Positions 1 to 7,868 of a stretch of DNA of 64,000 nt are shown here, in pieces. This stretch comes from CBDEFX01 sp965237635. GTDB lineage: Bacteria > Chloroflexota > Dehalococcoidia > Lucifugimonadales > CAUZJF01. The first letter of the stretch is position 1; each line of letters begins with the position of its first letter. A program made the translations under genes and the position numbers. The notes beneath the pieces were generated by a model that saw nothing but the letters and a program-made list of their open reading frames with translations, did not search any database and was not told the origin of the DNA. The stretch is from NCBI GenBank assembly GCA_965237635.1, contig CBDEFX010000002.1:682001-746000 (forward strand). Reading direction: 5' to 3'.

Positions 1-460
1 TCGGAGGCTGACTCTGGAGCGCGGCGTGCACCTGCTGTAGCAGCTCCTCGGCGGTTTCTACCAGTTTAGTTCTCTCAGCCCCTACCTCGGCAGAAACCGG
101 CCCGGTCTGGGGTAGCCTCTCTGCCAGATCGGCGACTCTCCGGCGCTGCCGAACGTACTCGTCCATTCCGTGCTGGAACTTCGTGCCGGATTCCCTTCTG
201 GCAAAAGCACTGATTCGGGCCCATCCCGACTTCGGGTCCGCGACCTCTCCCTCGGAGGCAACGACCTCACCCAGCTCCCGAAGCATCGGGTCCCAGAGCA
301 TCTTTCTGAGCCGCTCCGGGCGACCCTCGACGATCTCGTCCCCGACTTTCTTGAGTGCTCCGGCCTTCCGCACGGTGACGAAGTAGACCGCCACGGCGAT
401 GCCGACGAGGACGAGCGCTATGGTGCCCATAACGAAGGGATTAGGTGGCTCGAGGTACAT
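1..460 (-). CDS. Membrane-anchored hypothetical protein, copy A (3' end outside window)
   Basis: The minus strand is open from an ATG at 460 to the window edge (about 153 codons). Residues about 10-28 form one hydrophobic membrane segment (ALVLVGIAVAVYFV), followed by a charged cytoplasmic part rich in Arg, Glu and Leu that looks helical. I do not recognise the family. A second, broken copy lies at 1800-2116: both share WDP-x2-REL/QEL-x-EVVAS and GWARI/AWARI followed by RE(S/T)G(T/A)KF. The DNA just upstream of both copies is also alike (GATGATACCAC near 537-547 and 2190-2200), so the duplication included the leader. TTG at 469 is an alternative start. The function is unknown. Confidence 0.6.
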   Translation of the reverse strand, partial: MYLEPPNPFVMGTIALVLVGIAVAVYFVTVRKAGALKKVGDEIVEGRPERLRKMLWDPMLRELGEVVASEGEVADPKSGWARISAFARRESGTKFQHGMDEYVRQRRRVADLAERLPQTGPVSAEVGAERTKLVETAEELLQQVHAALQSQPP

Positions 461-590
461 GTCTACCAATCACCCTCAGCGGTTGGCGCGCCGGGCGGCC
501 CAGCAAGCTCAGCCCCGGATGCAGGCCTGTTCCGCGGATGATACCACAGGCCGGCCGTGGCCAATGCTGCTCAGGTGACGCAGGAGACTA

Positions 591-1797
591 GTACCGGTTC
601 CATGTGTATGTGACAAATATAAGAAATAGGTTAGTCTTGTGTATGATCCTATAAGGAGGACATACGAAGACATGCCTGCTCTCAAGTACAAGGTGGAGTT
701 GAACGAGTCGGAGCGGACACATCTCAAGCAGATGGCGAGTCGTGGGGAGACTTCGGCCCGTAAGGTCAAGCGAGCGCTGGTGTTGCTGAAGGCAGACGAA
801 GGTCTGATCGACCGTGACATCGCCAGCGGACTATTGATAAGCGCCTCCACGGTGGGACGTGTGCGCACGCAGTTTGTACAGGAAGGACTCGACAGTGCGC
901 TCATTGAACGCCCGCGACCAGGACAGAGGCGCAAGTTGGACGGTAGGCAGGAAGCGCACCTAGTCGCCATTGCCTGCAGCGATGCGCCCGAAGGACACAC
1001 GCACTGGACGCTGCAACTGCTTGCCGACAAGGTGGTCCAGATGGGGTTTGCCGAGAGCATCTCCCTCGAGACGGTGCGCCAGACGCTCAAAAAAACGAAC
1101 TCAAGCCGTGGACGAAGAAGGAATGGTGCATCCCGGAGGTGAGCGGGAAGTTCGTGGCTCGAATGGAGAATGTGCTGGACCTGTACCATGAAGACTACGA
1201 CCCCGACCATCCCGTGGTCTGTTTCGACGAGACGTCCAAGCAATTGGTGGCCGACAAGAGACCGTCCATCGGGGCCAGGCCGGGTTGAGTGGAACGATAT
1301 GACTACGAGTACAAGCGAAACGGGACCCGAAACCTGTTCATGTTCTGTGAGCCGAAAGCTGGCTGGAGGCATGTCGAGGTGACCGAGCGTCGCACTGCTG
1401 TGGACTTCGCACATCAGATGAGGTGGCTGGCAGACGAGGCATACCCTCATACAAAAACGATACGGCTGGTGCTGGACAATCTCAACACTCACAAGCTGGG
1501 TTCGTTGTACGACGTCTTCGAGCCAGCCGAAGCGCGGCGGATCGCCAAGCGCCTGGAGTTCCACTACACTCCAGTACACGGCAGTTGGCTGAACATGGCT
1601 GAGATAGAGTTGAGCGTCTTCAGCAACCAGTGTCTCAACCGTCGAATCAGCGACGAGGTGGTACTGAAGCGAGAGGTCTCGGCGCTGGAACATGAGCGCA
1701 ATGAGGCTGTCGCCGTCATAGACTGGCGTTCCTCCACTCAGGACGCTCGCACTAAACTTCAACACATCTATCTATCATATTCATATTGACACGGTAC
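591..1797 (+). mobile_element. IS630-family insertion sequence, complete ends
   Basis: The element is bounded by imperfect inverted repeats that begin GTACCG at 591 and, reading inward from 1797 on the other strand, GTACCG. About 17 of the first 23 positions match. TA dinucleotides flank it at 589-590 and 1798-1799, the target duplication expected of IS630/Tc1-like elements. It holds one broken transposase gene. It landed in the 3' part of the duplicated membrane-protein gene copy B, whose reading frame would otherwise have continued to a stop near 574. Confidence 0.8.
672..1789 (+). pseudogene. IS630-family transposase, frameshifted and with an internal stop
   Basis: The N-terminal part (672-1090) carries the helix-turn-helix expected of IS630 transposases. 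The catalytic part reads CFDETSKQLV (first Asp), LDNLNTHK (second Asp) and the HGSWLNMAEIE region (third acidic residue). Two lesions break it. A run of seven A at about 1089-1095 leaves the two halves in different frames; a -1 slip there would restore KKNELKPW. A TGA at about 1287-1289 then lies in the catalytic frame, just before ERYDYEY. The A7 run could be a programmed frameshift site, as known in some IS630 members, but the TGA means this copy is dead. ATG 672 follows AAGGAGGA at 653-660. Confidence 0.8.
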
Positions 1798-1799
1798 TA

Positions 1800-2116
1800 G
1801 TTGCGGTAATAACAGGCGTGGCCGGCGCGCGCGGAACTTTGCGCCGGTCTCTCTTTTGGCTAGTCCGCCTATCCGCGCCCACGCCGAATTCGCATCGGTG
1901 ATCGCACCGTCTGAGGCAACGACCTCACTCAGCTCCTGATGCAGCGGGTCCCAGAGGAGGTCCTCTGAGCCGCTCGTCCGAGACCTTTGTATGGGCGCGG
2001 GCCTTCCGCCTGCTGAGAAATAGACCCATGCCAAAGTACCCCACGACTGCGATACCGATCAGGACCAGTATCAACGTGGGTGCAGCAGTCGAGTCAGATA
2101 TCGGCCCGGGAATCAT
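1800..2116 (-). pseudogene. Membrane-anchored hypothetical protein, copy B (frameshifted, cut by IS630)
   Basis: This is a degenerate duplicate of the gene at 1-460. From an ATG at 2116 one frame gives a membrane segment (LILVLIGIAVVGYFGMGLFL) and ends in KVSDERLR. A neighbouring frame then gives LLWDPLHQELSEVVAS and AWARIGGLAKRETGAKF, matching copy A. The two frames join around 1970, so the gene carries a frameshift. Its 3' end runs into the right end of the IS630 element at 1797. The function is unknown. Confidence 0.7.
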
Positions 2117-2236
2117 AGTCGTCCTATCGCCTCGGCGGTCGGCGCACTGAGCCGCGCATGCTCAACTCGCGCTGCTGTGCGCTGCAGCGGGATGATACCA
2201 CGGGTCGGCCCGCCGCTACCTCTCAATAAGGGCGAG

Positions 2237-2560
2237 CTAGTCCTGTATCAGCACCACGGAGCGCTGGACCTCAGTAGTCACCTCGGGCCCGTGCTCAGCG
2301 ATATATACATCTATCTCCGAGAGCACGCCGAACTTACCCGCCAGGTATATTCCCGGTTCTATAGTCACCGCCACGCCGGGGACCACCGGGCGCGTGTCGC
2401 GCGTCTCCCAAACCGTCCAGGTTCACCGCGTTCCCGTGCGCCTCCTTGCCGAGGCTGTGTCCGAGACGGTGGCTGAAATACTCACCATAGCCGGCCTTTG
2501 CGATGTGGTCTGGCCACCTTATCGATCTCCCAGCGGCTTCTTGAACAGTTGCACGTAAAA
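2237..2560 (-). pseudogene. Peptidase M24 (Xaa-Pro aminopeptidase-like) C-terminal remnant
   Basis: Read on the minus strand across two frames, this stretch gives HIAKAGYGEYFSHRLGHSLG, then AHGN, and after a frameshift near 2400 VVPGVAVTIEPGIYL and KFGVLSEIDVYI, ending at a TAG at 2237. The HRLGHxLG and EPGIY blocks are the metal-binding His and Glu motifs of M24 aminopeptidases. A second frameshift near 2512 separates EIDKVAR from HIAKAGYG. Only the last 100 or so residues remain, and the N-terminal domain is absent. Confidence 0.75.
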
Positions 2561-2658
2561 TTTTTCCCAACCTCACCCAGGCTTTCTGGGCCGACCGTTT
2601 GGTACAATACGCGCGGCATTCCGCGCTCTTGCGCCGCGAACCGGGTGAACGAAACTCG

Positions 2659-3591
2659 ATGACCAAGGATACATTCCGCGAACTCGCCAAAACGATGACC
2701 GCCGCCGAGGCGGTCGAGCGGTTCGTCTCCGATGCCGCGACCCTGGGTATCGGGGGGCAGACCACCGGCCGCGTCAGTATGGCCCTCGCTCACGAGATCG
2801 TCCGGCAGGGGAAGAAGGGACTGACACTCGTCGGTTGCAGCATGTCGATGTCCATGGACATCATGGTTGGAGCGGGTCTCGTCAAACGGACAGAGTGCGG
2901 GACCGGTAACCTGGAGCAGTTCGGCGCGACCATGCGCTGGCGCCGGGCGATCGAGGAAGGCCGGCTGGAGGTCGAGGACTACAGCCACCTGACCATGGCC
3001 CTGCGGTTTCTCGCCGGCTCCCTCGGCCTGCCGTTCATGCCCTCCAAGAGCCTCCTGGGCACGGATCTGCTCAACAAAAAGTCCTTCGACGGGCACAAAC
3101 CCTTCGAGGTAATCGATAATCCGTGGGACGCCGGCGACCCCGTCGTTCTCGTGCCCGCTCTGAACCCGGACGTGTCGATCATACACGCTCAGAAAGCGGA
3201 CGAGATGGGCAACGTAATTATCGAGGGCTTTACGACCCACGACTCCGAGATGGCCAGGGCGTCCAAGTCGGTGATCGTAAGCTGCGAAGAGATCGTCAGC
3301 TCGGACTCCATAAGGCGCGAGCCGGAGCGCACCACCATCCCCTACATATTCGTCGATGCCGTTGTTGAGCAGCGATGGGGGGCGTACCCGACGTCGACAT
3401 ACCGGTACTACGACCACGATGACGCGCACCTCAGGCACTACCAGGAGTGCGCCCGGGAAGGCGGCGAAGTGTATGCACAGTACCTCCAGGACAACATCTA
3501 CGGCTGTGAGACCTTTGACGACTTCCTGTCGAAGGCGACGGGAGCAGATAGACTGAAGGAGTTGAGGGACTCAATGCATCTGGTCCTTTGA
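2659..3591 (+). CDS. CoA-transferase subunit A (family I, glutaconate CoA-transferase-like)
   Basis: This 310-residue protein matches the alpha subunit of two-subunit CoA-transferases, which move CoA between acyl donors and carboxylic acids. The start MTKDTFRELAKTMTAAEAV is preferred over an upstream in-frame codon at 2599 because the added 20 residues look non-coding. Visible family features are the N-terminal glycine loop (GIGGQTTGR), FLPF-like LGLPFMPSKSLLGTD and NPDVSIIHAQKADEMGN near the centre. The beta subunit lies 180 bp downstream at 3772, and the gap contains repeats. The substrate cannot be told from sequence. Aromatic or branched-chain acid catabolism is a reasonable guess. Confidence 0.85.
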   Translation: MTKDTFRELAKTMTAAEAVERFVSDAATLGIGGQTTGRVSMALAHEIVRQGKKGLTLVGCSMSMSMDIMVGAGLVKRTECGTGNLEQFGATMRWRRAIEEGRLEVEDYSHLTMALRFLAGSLGLPFMPSKSLLGTDLLNKKSFDGHKPFEVIDNPWDAGDPVVLVPALNPDVSIIHAQKADEMGNVIIEGFTTHDSEMARASKSVIVSCEEIVSSDSIRREPERTTIPYIFVDAVVEQRWGAYPTSTYRYYDHDDAHLRHYQECAREGGEVYAQYLQDNIYGCETFDDFLSKATGADRLKELRDSMHLVL

Positions 3592-3634
3592 GGTAGCCAG
3601 CAGCTTGATGATAAACGTGGAGTGCAGAGGGGCG

Positions 3635-3740
3635 TAGCCCCGGCGCCTGTCCTGAGCGAAGTCGAAGGGCCGGGAGTCTGAGGGTGTCCCTCTGACATAA
3701 TTTTCTTCCCCCTTCCTGGCCAGGAAGGGGCCGAGGGGGA
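3635..3740. repeat. Palindromic intergenic repeat block between the CoA-transferase genes
   Basis: It contains CCTGTCCTGAGCGAAGTCGA (3647-3666), a member of the dispersed family also seen at 9640 and 33445. It also holds a perfect 22-bp palindrome at 3709-3730 (arms CCCCTTCCTGG). It sits inside what is otherwise an operon and separates two subunit genes. Confidence 0.7.
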
Positions 3741-3771
3741 TGGTCGAAAGGGTCTTTCAGCACACGGCTAG

Positions 3772-4545
3772 ATGGAAAACAACTACAGTCTCGAAGAGCT
3801 GATGATGGTCGAATCGTCCCGGTACATCGCGGACGGCGACATCGTCATGGTTGGCACCGGGCTGCCGATGGTGGCAAGCCTGCTGGCGTTGAAGAATCAC
3901 GCGCCCCGCATGTGCTACATCGTGGAGACCGGCCCGATGGCCCCGGAGGTGATCGGGACCCCCTCCTCGGTGTCCGACGCCAGGGTGATGTACCGCGCGG
4001 TCAAGCTGGGCTCGCTGCTCGAGGCTCTCGGTGGAGTCCTCCAGCGTGGCCTAGCCGACGTCGGCTTTATCGGCGGGGCGCAGATCGACCAATTCGCCAA
4101 CGTCAACTCGACTGTCATCGGCGACTACCGTAGCCCGAAGGTCCGGCTCCCCGGAAGCGGTGGCGCCAATGACATCGCGTCCCACGCGAAGAAGGTCCTC
4201 ATCATCGCCCGCCACGACAAGCGCCGCTTCCCCGAGCGCTGCGACTTCATCACCAGCCCCGGCTACATCGACGGGCCCGACGGCAGGAAGAAGGTGGGTC
4301 TCCCGGTCCCGTACCCTGACATCGTCGCCGTCACCGACATGACGGTAATGTCTATCGACAAGAAGGTCGGCCGACTAAGAATCGACAAGCTGATGCCAGG
4401 CGTGACGCTCGACGACGTACTAGAAAACACCGGCTTCCAGCCACCGGTGGCCCCAGACGTGACGACAGTCGATGCCCCGGACGAGCAAGAGCTCCGGATC
4501 CTCCGTCAGGAGGTCGACCCCGACGGGGTATACTTGAAGGGTTAG
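3772..4545 (+). CDS. CoA-transferase subunit B (family I)
   Basis: This 257-residue protein is the partner of the subunit at 2659. Glu52 in CYIVETGPMAPEV sits close to the position of the catalytic glutamate (Glu54) of the beta subunit of glutaconate CoA-transferase, which forms the glutamyl-CoA thioester. Later family blocks are VGFIGGAQIDQFANVNSTVIG and PGSGGANDIAS, the glycine-rich CoA-binding region. The stop codon at 4543-4545 overlaps the ribosome-binding site of the next gene, so transcription probably continues into 4557-6913. Confidence 0.85.
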   Translation: MENNYSLEELMMVESSRYIADGDIVMVGTGLPMVASLLALKNHAPRMCYIVETGPMAPEVIGTPSSVSDARVMYRAVKLGSLLEALGGVLQRGLADVGFIGGAQIDQFANVNSTVIGDYRSPKVRLPGSGGANDIASHAKKVLIIARHDKRRFPERCDFITSPGYIDGPDGRKKVGLPVPYPDIVAVTDMTVMSIDKKVGRLRIDKLMPGVTLDDVLENTGFQPPVAPDVTTVDAPDEQELRILRQEVDPDGVYLKG

Positions 4546-4556
4546 GAGGTTGGACG

Positions 4557-4928
4557 ATGGGCACCTTTAGCGTCACGATAGAAGTGGGAGACTTGGACGG
4601 ACGCAGGTTCGAGACCTTGGAGGCGCTGGTTGACACAGGAGCCACATATCTCGTTGTCCCGAGGCGGGTCCTCGAGTCTTTGGAGGCCGTGGTTACTGAA
4701 ACATCGCCGTTCGAGCTAGCCGACGGGAGACAGGTACAATTCGATATGGGTGACGCAATGTTGCGCCTCGATGGGCGGGAGCATCCAGTACTAACAGTAT
4801 TTGGTGACGAGGATACGAGGGTGCTACTCGGGGCTGTAGCCCTCGAGACTTTCCGCCTCCAAGTCGATCCGATCCATCAGCGTCTTGTTTCCGTCCCCAG
4901 CCTGTTAATGTCACATCCCGCTGGGTGA
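4557..4928 (+). CDS. Retropepsin-like aspartic protease (clan AA) domain protein
   Basis: This 123-residue single-domain protein has the motif ALVDTGATYLVVP at residues 24-36, the DTGA active-site loop of retropepsin-like proteases, and a hydrophobic-hydrophobic-Gly block near the end (VLLGAVAL). Such proteins dimerise to form the active site. ATG 4557 follows AGGAGG at a good distance. Its stop overlaps the next start (GTGA, 4925-4928), so it is translationally coupled to the S9 peptidase. Its natural substrate is unknown. A processing or peptide-degradation partner role is inference. Confidence 0.75.
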   Translation: MGTFSVTIEVGDLDGRRFETLEALVDTGATYLVVPRRVLESLEAVVTETSPFELADGRQVQFDMGDAMLRLDGREHPVLTVFGDEDTRVLLGAVALETFRLQVDPIHQRLVSVPSLLMSHPAG

Positions 4929-6913
4929 GGGTCACCTTGACGAAGGCCATTGCGCCGGAGCACGTCTACGATCTCACCACCGTGTCGGAGCCCTCGCTGT
5001 CGGCGGACGGCTCTCGTCTGGCCTTCGTTAGATCGAAGGCCGACAAGGAGCAGAACGAGACCCGCTCCCAGATAATGGTAATGTCGCTGCCGGACCGCGA
5101 TCCGCTCGCCTTCACGCAGGGCAAGTCCGACAGCGCACCCCGGTTCTCTCCCGATGGGGAGTCCATCGCCTTCGTACGCAAGGACGAAAAAGACCGGACG
5201 CAGCTCTGGCTCATAGCGGCCTCAGGCGGCGAGGCGCGCCAGATCACCGACGTTCTCGGAGGAGTGAGTCAGCACGCCTGGTCGCCGGACTCAAGCCGTC
5301 TGGTCTTTGTCTCCGACGTGGACCCTGACCGGCTCCCCGATGACCACGACCCCAAAAAGGACCCTCGCGTCCGGGTTGCCCGTCGCATCCGCTACCGCTT
5401 CGACTCGGACGGCTGGCGTGGGGATGCGTTCCGCCACCTGTTCGTCGTCGACGTTGGGACCGGCGACAGCTGCCAGCTCACGGACGGCGAGGGCGACGAT
5501 ACCGCCCCGGTCTGGTCTCCCGATGGCACCCGAATCGCGTACGTGACCGACCGGCGCGACGATAGGGACTACACCCACTTCACCGATGCGTCCGTGATCT
5601 CGGCGGACGGCGGGTCCCCGACACGGTGGTCTGAGGGACTGTACGCCGTCGGCGCGATAGCGTGGGCCCCTGAGAGCGACAAGCTCGCCGTGATTGGCAG
5701 CGATGACCCCGAGATGTGGGAGTCCCGGCAATGGAGCTTGTTTGTACTACACAACGACCGGGACCCTCGGCAGTTGATCGATGGCTCGATAGCACCTGTC
5801 ATGACAGCCGGCCTGGCGTGGACCGACGGCAGAGGAATCGTGTTTGTGGGGGACTCTCGCGGTGAGTCGTACCTGTACACCGTCAATGCCGATGATGGCA
5901 AGCCGGAGACCATCTCCGGAGGCGGATGCATGTACACAGACGTTGCGGTCGATGGCGCGCAACGCCACGCGGTGGTCGTGGTCGCCACACCGCACTCGTC
6001 TGGCGACCTGCTCTTGATCGATATGGCGACGAGTTCCGAGAGGCGGCTGACGAGCTTAAATCATGAGTTCTTTGAGGCCCATCCGCCGGCGACTATGGAG
6101 AAGTTCTCGCTTCCTCGCGGCGGACAGGATATCGAGTCGCGGGTGCTCCTGCCACCGGACTTCGACCCTTTCGGCCGCTACCCTCTCATTCTCGATATCC
6201 ACGGCGGGCCGCAGGGGAGGTTCTCGGACGCCTTCGACCTCGACCAGCAGGTCATAGCGACCGCCGGCTACATCGTCCTGGCTGTGAACCCGAGAGGTTC
6301 GTCCTCATACGGCCCCGATTTCGCCAAGGCTGTTTTACGCGACTGGGGCGGTGAGGACTACCTTGATATCATGGCCGCGGTCGACGAGACGTGCTCGCGG
6401 TCTTACGTCGACGAGTCCCGGCTGGGCGTGCACGGCTACAGCTATGGCGGGTACATGAGCGCCTGGATAGTCGGGCACGACAACAGGTTTGGCGCGGCCG
6501 TGGTCGGCGCTCCGTGCATCAACCTATGGAGTATGTACGGTACCTCCGACATCGGCGTCAGCTTTGGGGAGGTCCAGTGGGGAGGTCTGCCAGGGGACGC
6601 CTTCGACGTCCTGGTCGAGCGCTCGCCTCTGACGTACGCGCCCGATGTCGAGACCCCGGTGCTCCTCATGCACGGCGAGGACGACCTGCGATGCCCCATT
6701 GGGCAGAGCGAGGAGTACTTCGTGGCCTTGAAACGGCTGGATAAAGAGGTCGAGTTCGTCCGGTTTCCGGGCTCCAACCACGGGTTCCTTCGGGCTGGCC
6801 ACCCAAGGATGCGGCAAGAGTACCTGAATCGGATGCTAGCCTGGTTCGACAAGCATTTACGGGCCAAAGCCCCGATCACGCTGGAAGGGCAGACCGCCTC
6901 GGTCGGCGATTAG
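4925..6913 (+). CDS. S9-family prolyl oligopeptidase (acylaminoacyl-peptidase type)
   Basis: This 662-residue serine peptidase has no signal peptide and is probably cytoplasmic. Residues about 15-380 form a beta-propeller with repeated SPDG blades (for example FSPDGESIAF, WSPDGTRIAYV). Residues about 390-650 form an alpha/beta hydrolase domain with the nucleophile motif GYSYGGY (Ser506), the acid in HGEDDLRCP (about 586-587) and the histidine in GSNHGF (619). The length fits family S9C. The start is GTG 4925, sharing four bases with the stop of the retropepsin-like gene. It would cleave short or N-acylated peptides. Confidence 0.9.
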   Translation: MRVTLTKAIAPEHVYDLTTVSEPSLSADGSRLAFVRSKADKEQNETRSQIMVMSLPDRDPLAFTQGKSDSAPRFSPDGESIAFVRKDEKDRTQLWLIAASGGEARQITDVLGGVSQHAWSPDSSRLVFVSDVDPDRLPDDHDPKKDPRVRVARRIRYRFDSDGWRGDAFRHLFVVDVGTGDSCQLTDGEGDDTAPVWSPDGTRIAYVTDRRDDRDYTHFTDASVISADGGSPTRWSEGLYAVGAIAWAPESDKLAVIGSDDPEMWESRQWSLFVLHNDRDPRQLIDGSIAPVMTAGLAWTDGRGIVFVGDSRGESYLYTVNADDGKPETISGGGCMYTDVAVDGAQRHAVVVVATPHSSGDLLLIDMATSSERRLTSLNHEFFEAHPPATMEKFSLPRGGQDIESRVLLPPDFDPFGRYPLILDIHGGPQGRFSDAFDLDQQVIATAGYIVLAVNPRGSSSYGPDFAKAVLRDWGGEDYLDIMAAVDETCSRSYVDESRLGVHGYSYGGYMSAWIVGHDNRFGAAVVGAPCINLWSMYGTSDIGVSFGEVQWGGLPGDAFDVLVERSPLTYAPDVETPVLLMHGEDDLRCPIGQSEEYFVALKRLDKEVEFVRFPGSNHGFLRAGHPRMRQEYLNRMLAWFDKHLRAKAPITLEGQTASVGD

Positions 6914-7261
6914 CGCGGTATCTGATAGAAGTCGTCGCTCCACCGAGTAGTAGGTATGTTTTCCGAGCCCCGATGCGGCATCGGGGCGAGGAACCTGGGG
7001 CGGGGGCCATACAACTCCAACTGGCCAGCACACCCAGCTCTAGATTCCTCCTGGTCCTTCAAAGGAAGGACTCGTCAGAATCGTCCCTGCCGGTTGTCTC
7101 CGACACCCTGAACGATGAAAATGGGCCGAACTCTTATCCCTTCTCCACCGCTGCGGGGGAGAAGGCTAGGATGAGGGGGCTTCCGGCTGTTACAACCCTA
7201 TTTTCATACCAATGACGTTTCACTAAACCACGTTGACTCGCAACGACTAGGCGGTGGCCCG
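6914..7261. repeat. Intergenic stretch with two dispersed repeats
   Basis: There is no gene here. It holds a hairpin GAGCCCCGATGCGGCATCGG near 6967-6986, followed by a CCTGGGGCGGGGG tail, and at 7138-7179 a repeat ending GGAGAAGGCTAGGATGAGGG that recurs at 24104-24141. It separates the plus-strand S9 gene from the minus-strand mocA-like gene, so it may serve as a two-way terminator. Confidence 0.6.
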
Positions 7262-7849
7262 TTATGCCCCGTACCGCATTTTCGCCTCCTCGTACTCCTC
7301 GGGGCTGTTCAGGTCGAGGCAGACGATCGGGTCTTCGATCTCGACCTCGTTGACCTCTCCACGACGCGACCGAAAGACCTCCCTGATCCCCTGTCTCTCC
7401 TCGGTGACGCCCTCCAGTTCACCTCTGAGTAAATGAGAAAAAACGAGAGGGTGGCCGCCGCGCCCCTGGTACCTGGGAGAGGTGATCAGCGCTTTTTGGC
7501 GATGATGGGCTTCGATGATTTCTTCGACCAATGCAAAGGGGCGGGGTTGGTCCACAGCCAGCAGCAGTATTCCGTCGGCTTGCGCGTCGGCTGAGCGGAG
7601 TCCGGCCCTGATCGAGGTGGCCTTGCCCTGGCGGTAGTCGGAATTGACAACGTAGCGGACCGCAGGGCCCCTTATGTGAGGAGCGACCAGCTGATGCTCG
7701 TGGCCCAGAACAACCACGACCTCGGCCACGCCAGCCTCGATCAGATTGGAGGTCTGGTACTCGACGAGAAGGATGTCATGCCATGGCAGCAGCGGCTTGG
7801 GGCGTCCCATCCGGGTGGACTCGCCTGCGGCGATCAGGATAGCGGAAAC
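7262..7849 (-). CDS. MobA/MocA-like molybdenum cofactor nucleotidyltransferase
   Basis: This protein of about 195 residues has the NTP-transferase signature ILIAAGESTRMGRPKPLLPW, followed by VVVVLGHEHQLV and LLLAVDQPRP (metal-binding Asp). The family (MocA) adds CMP to Mo-molybdopterin for enzymes of the xanthine-dehydrogenase type. The nucleotide-binding loop lies upstream of the first ATG (7810), so the true start must be near 7849. No ATG, GTG or TTG is in frame there, so a rare start codon or sequence change is possible. It lies just downstream of xdhC (20 bp), as usual for these maturation factors. Confidence 0.8.
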   Translation of the reverse strand, partial: VSAILIAAGESTRMGRPKPLLPWHDILLVEYQTSNLIEAGVAEVVVVLGHEHQLVAPHIRGPAVRYVVNSDYRQGKATSIRAGLRSADAQADGILLLAVDQPRPFALVEEIIEAHHRQKALITSPRYQGRGGHPLVFSHLLRGELEGVTEERQGIREVFRSRRGEVNEVEIEDPIVCLDLNSPEEYEEAKMRYGA

Positions 7850-7868
7850 GCGCGGGCGGAGACCACGG

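Noticed and set aside
509..1765. Long minus-strand open frame (418 codons)
   Set aside because: It is antisense to the IS630 transposase, whose domains are recognisable on the plus strand. Its own translation has no family features.
2482..3438. Minus-strand open frame of 318 codons
   Set aside because: It lies opposite the CoA-transferase A gene, an effect of high third-position GC.
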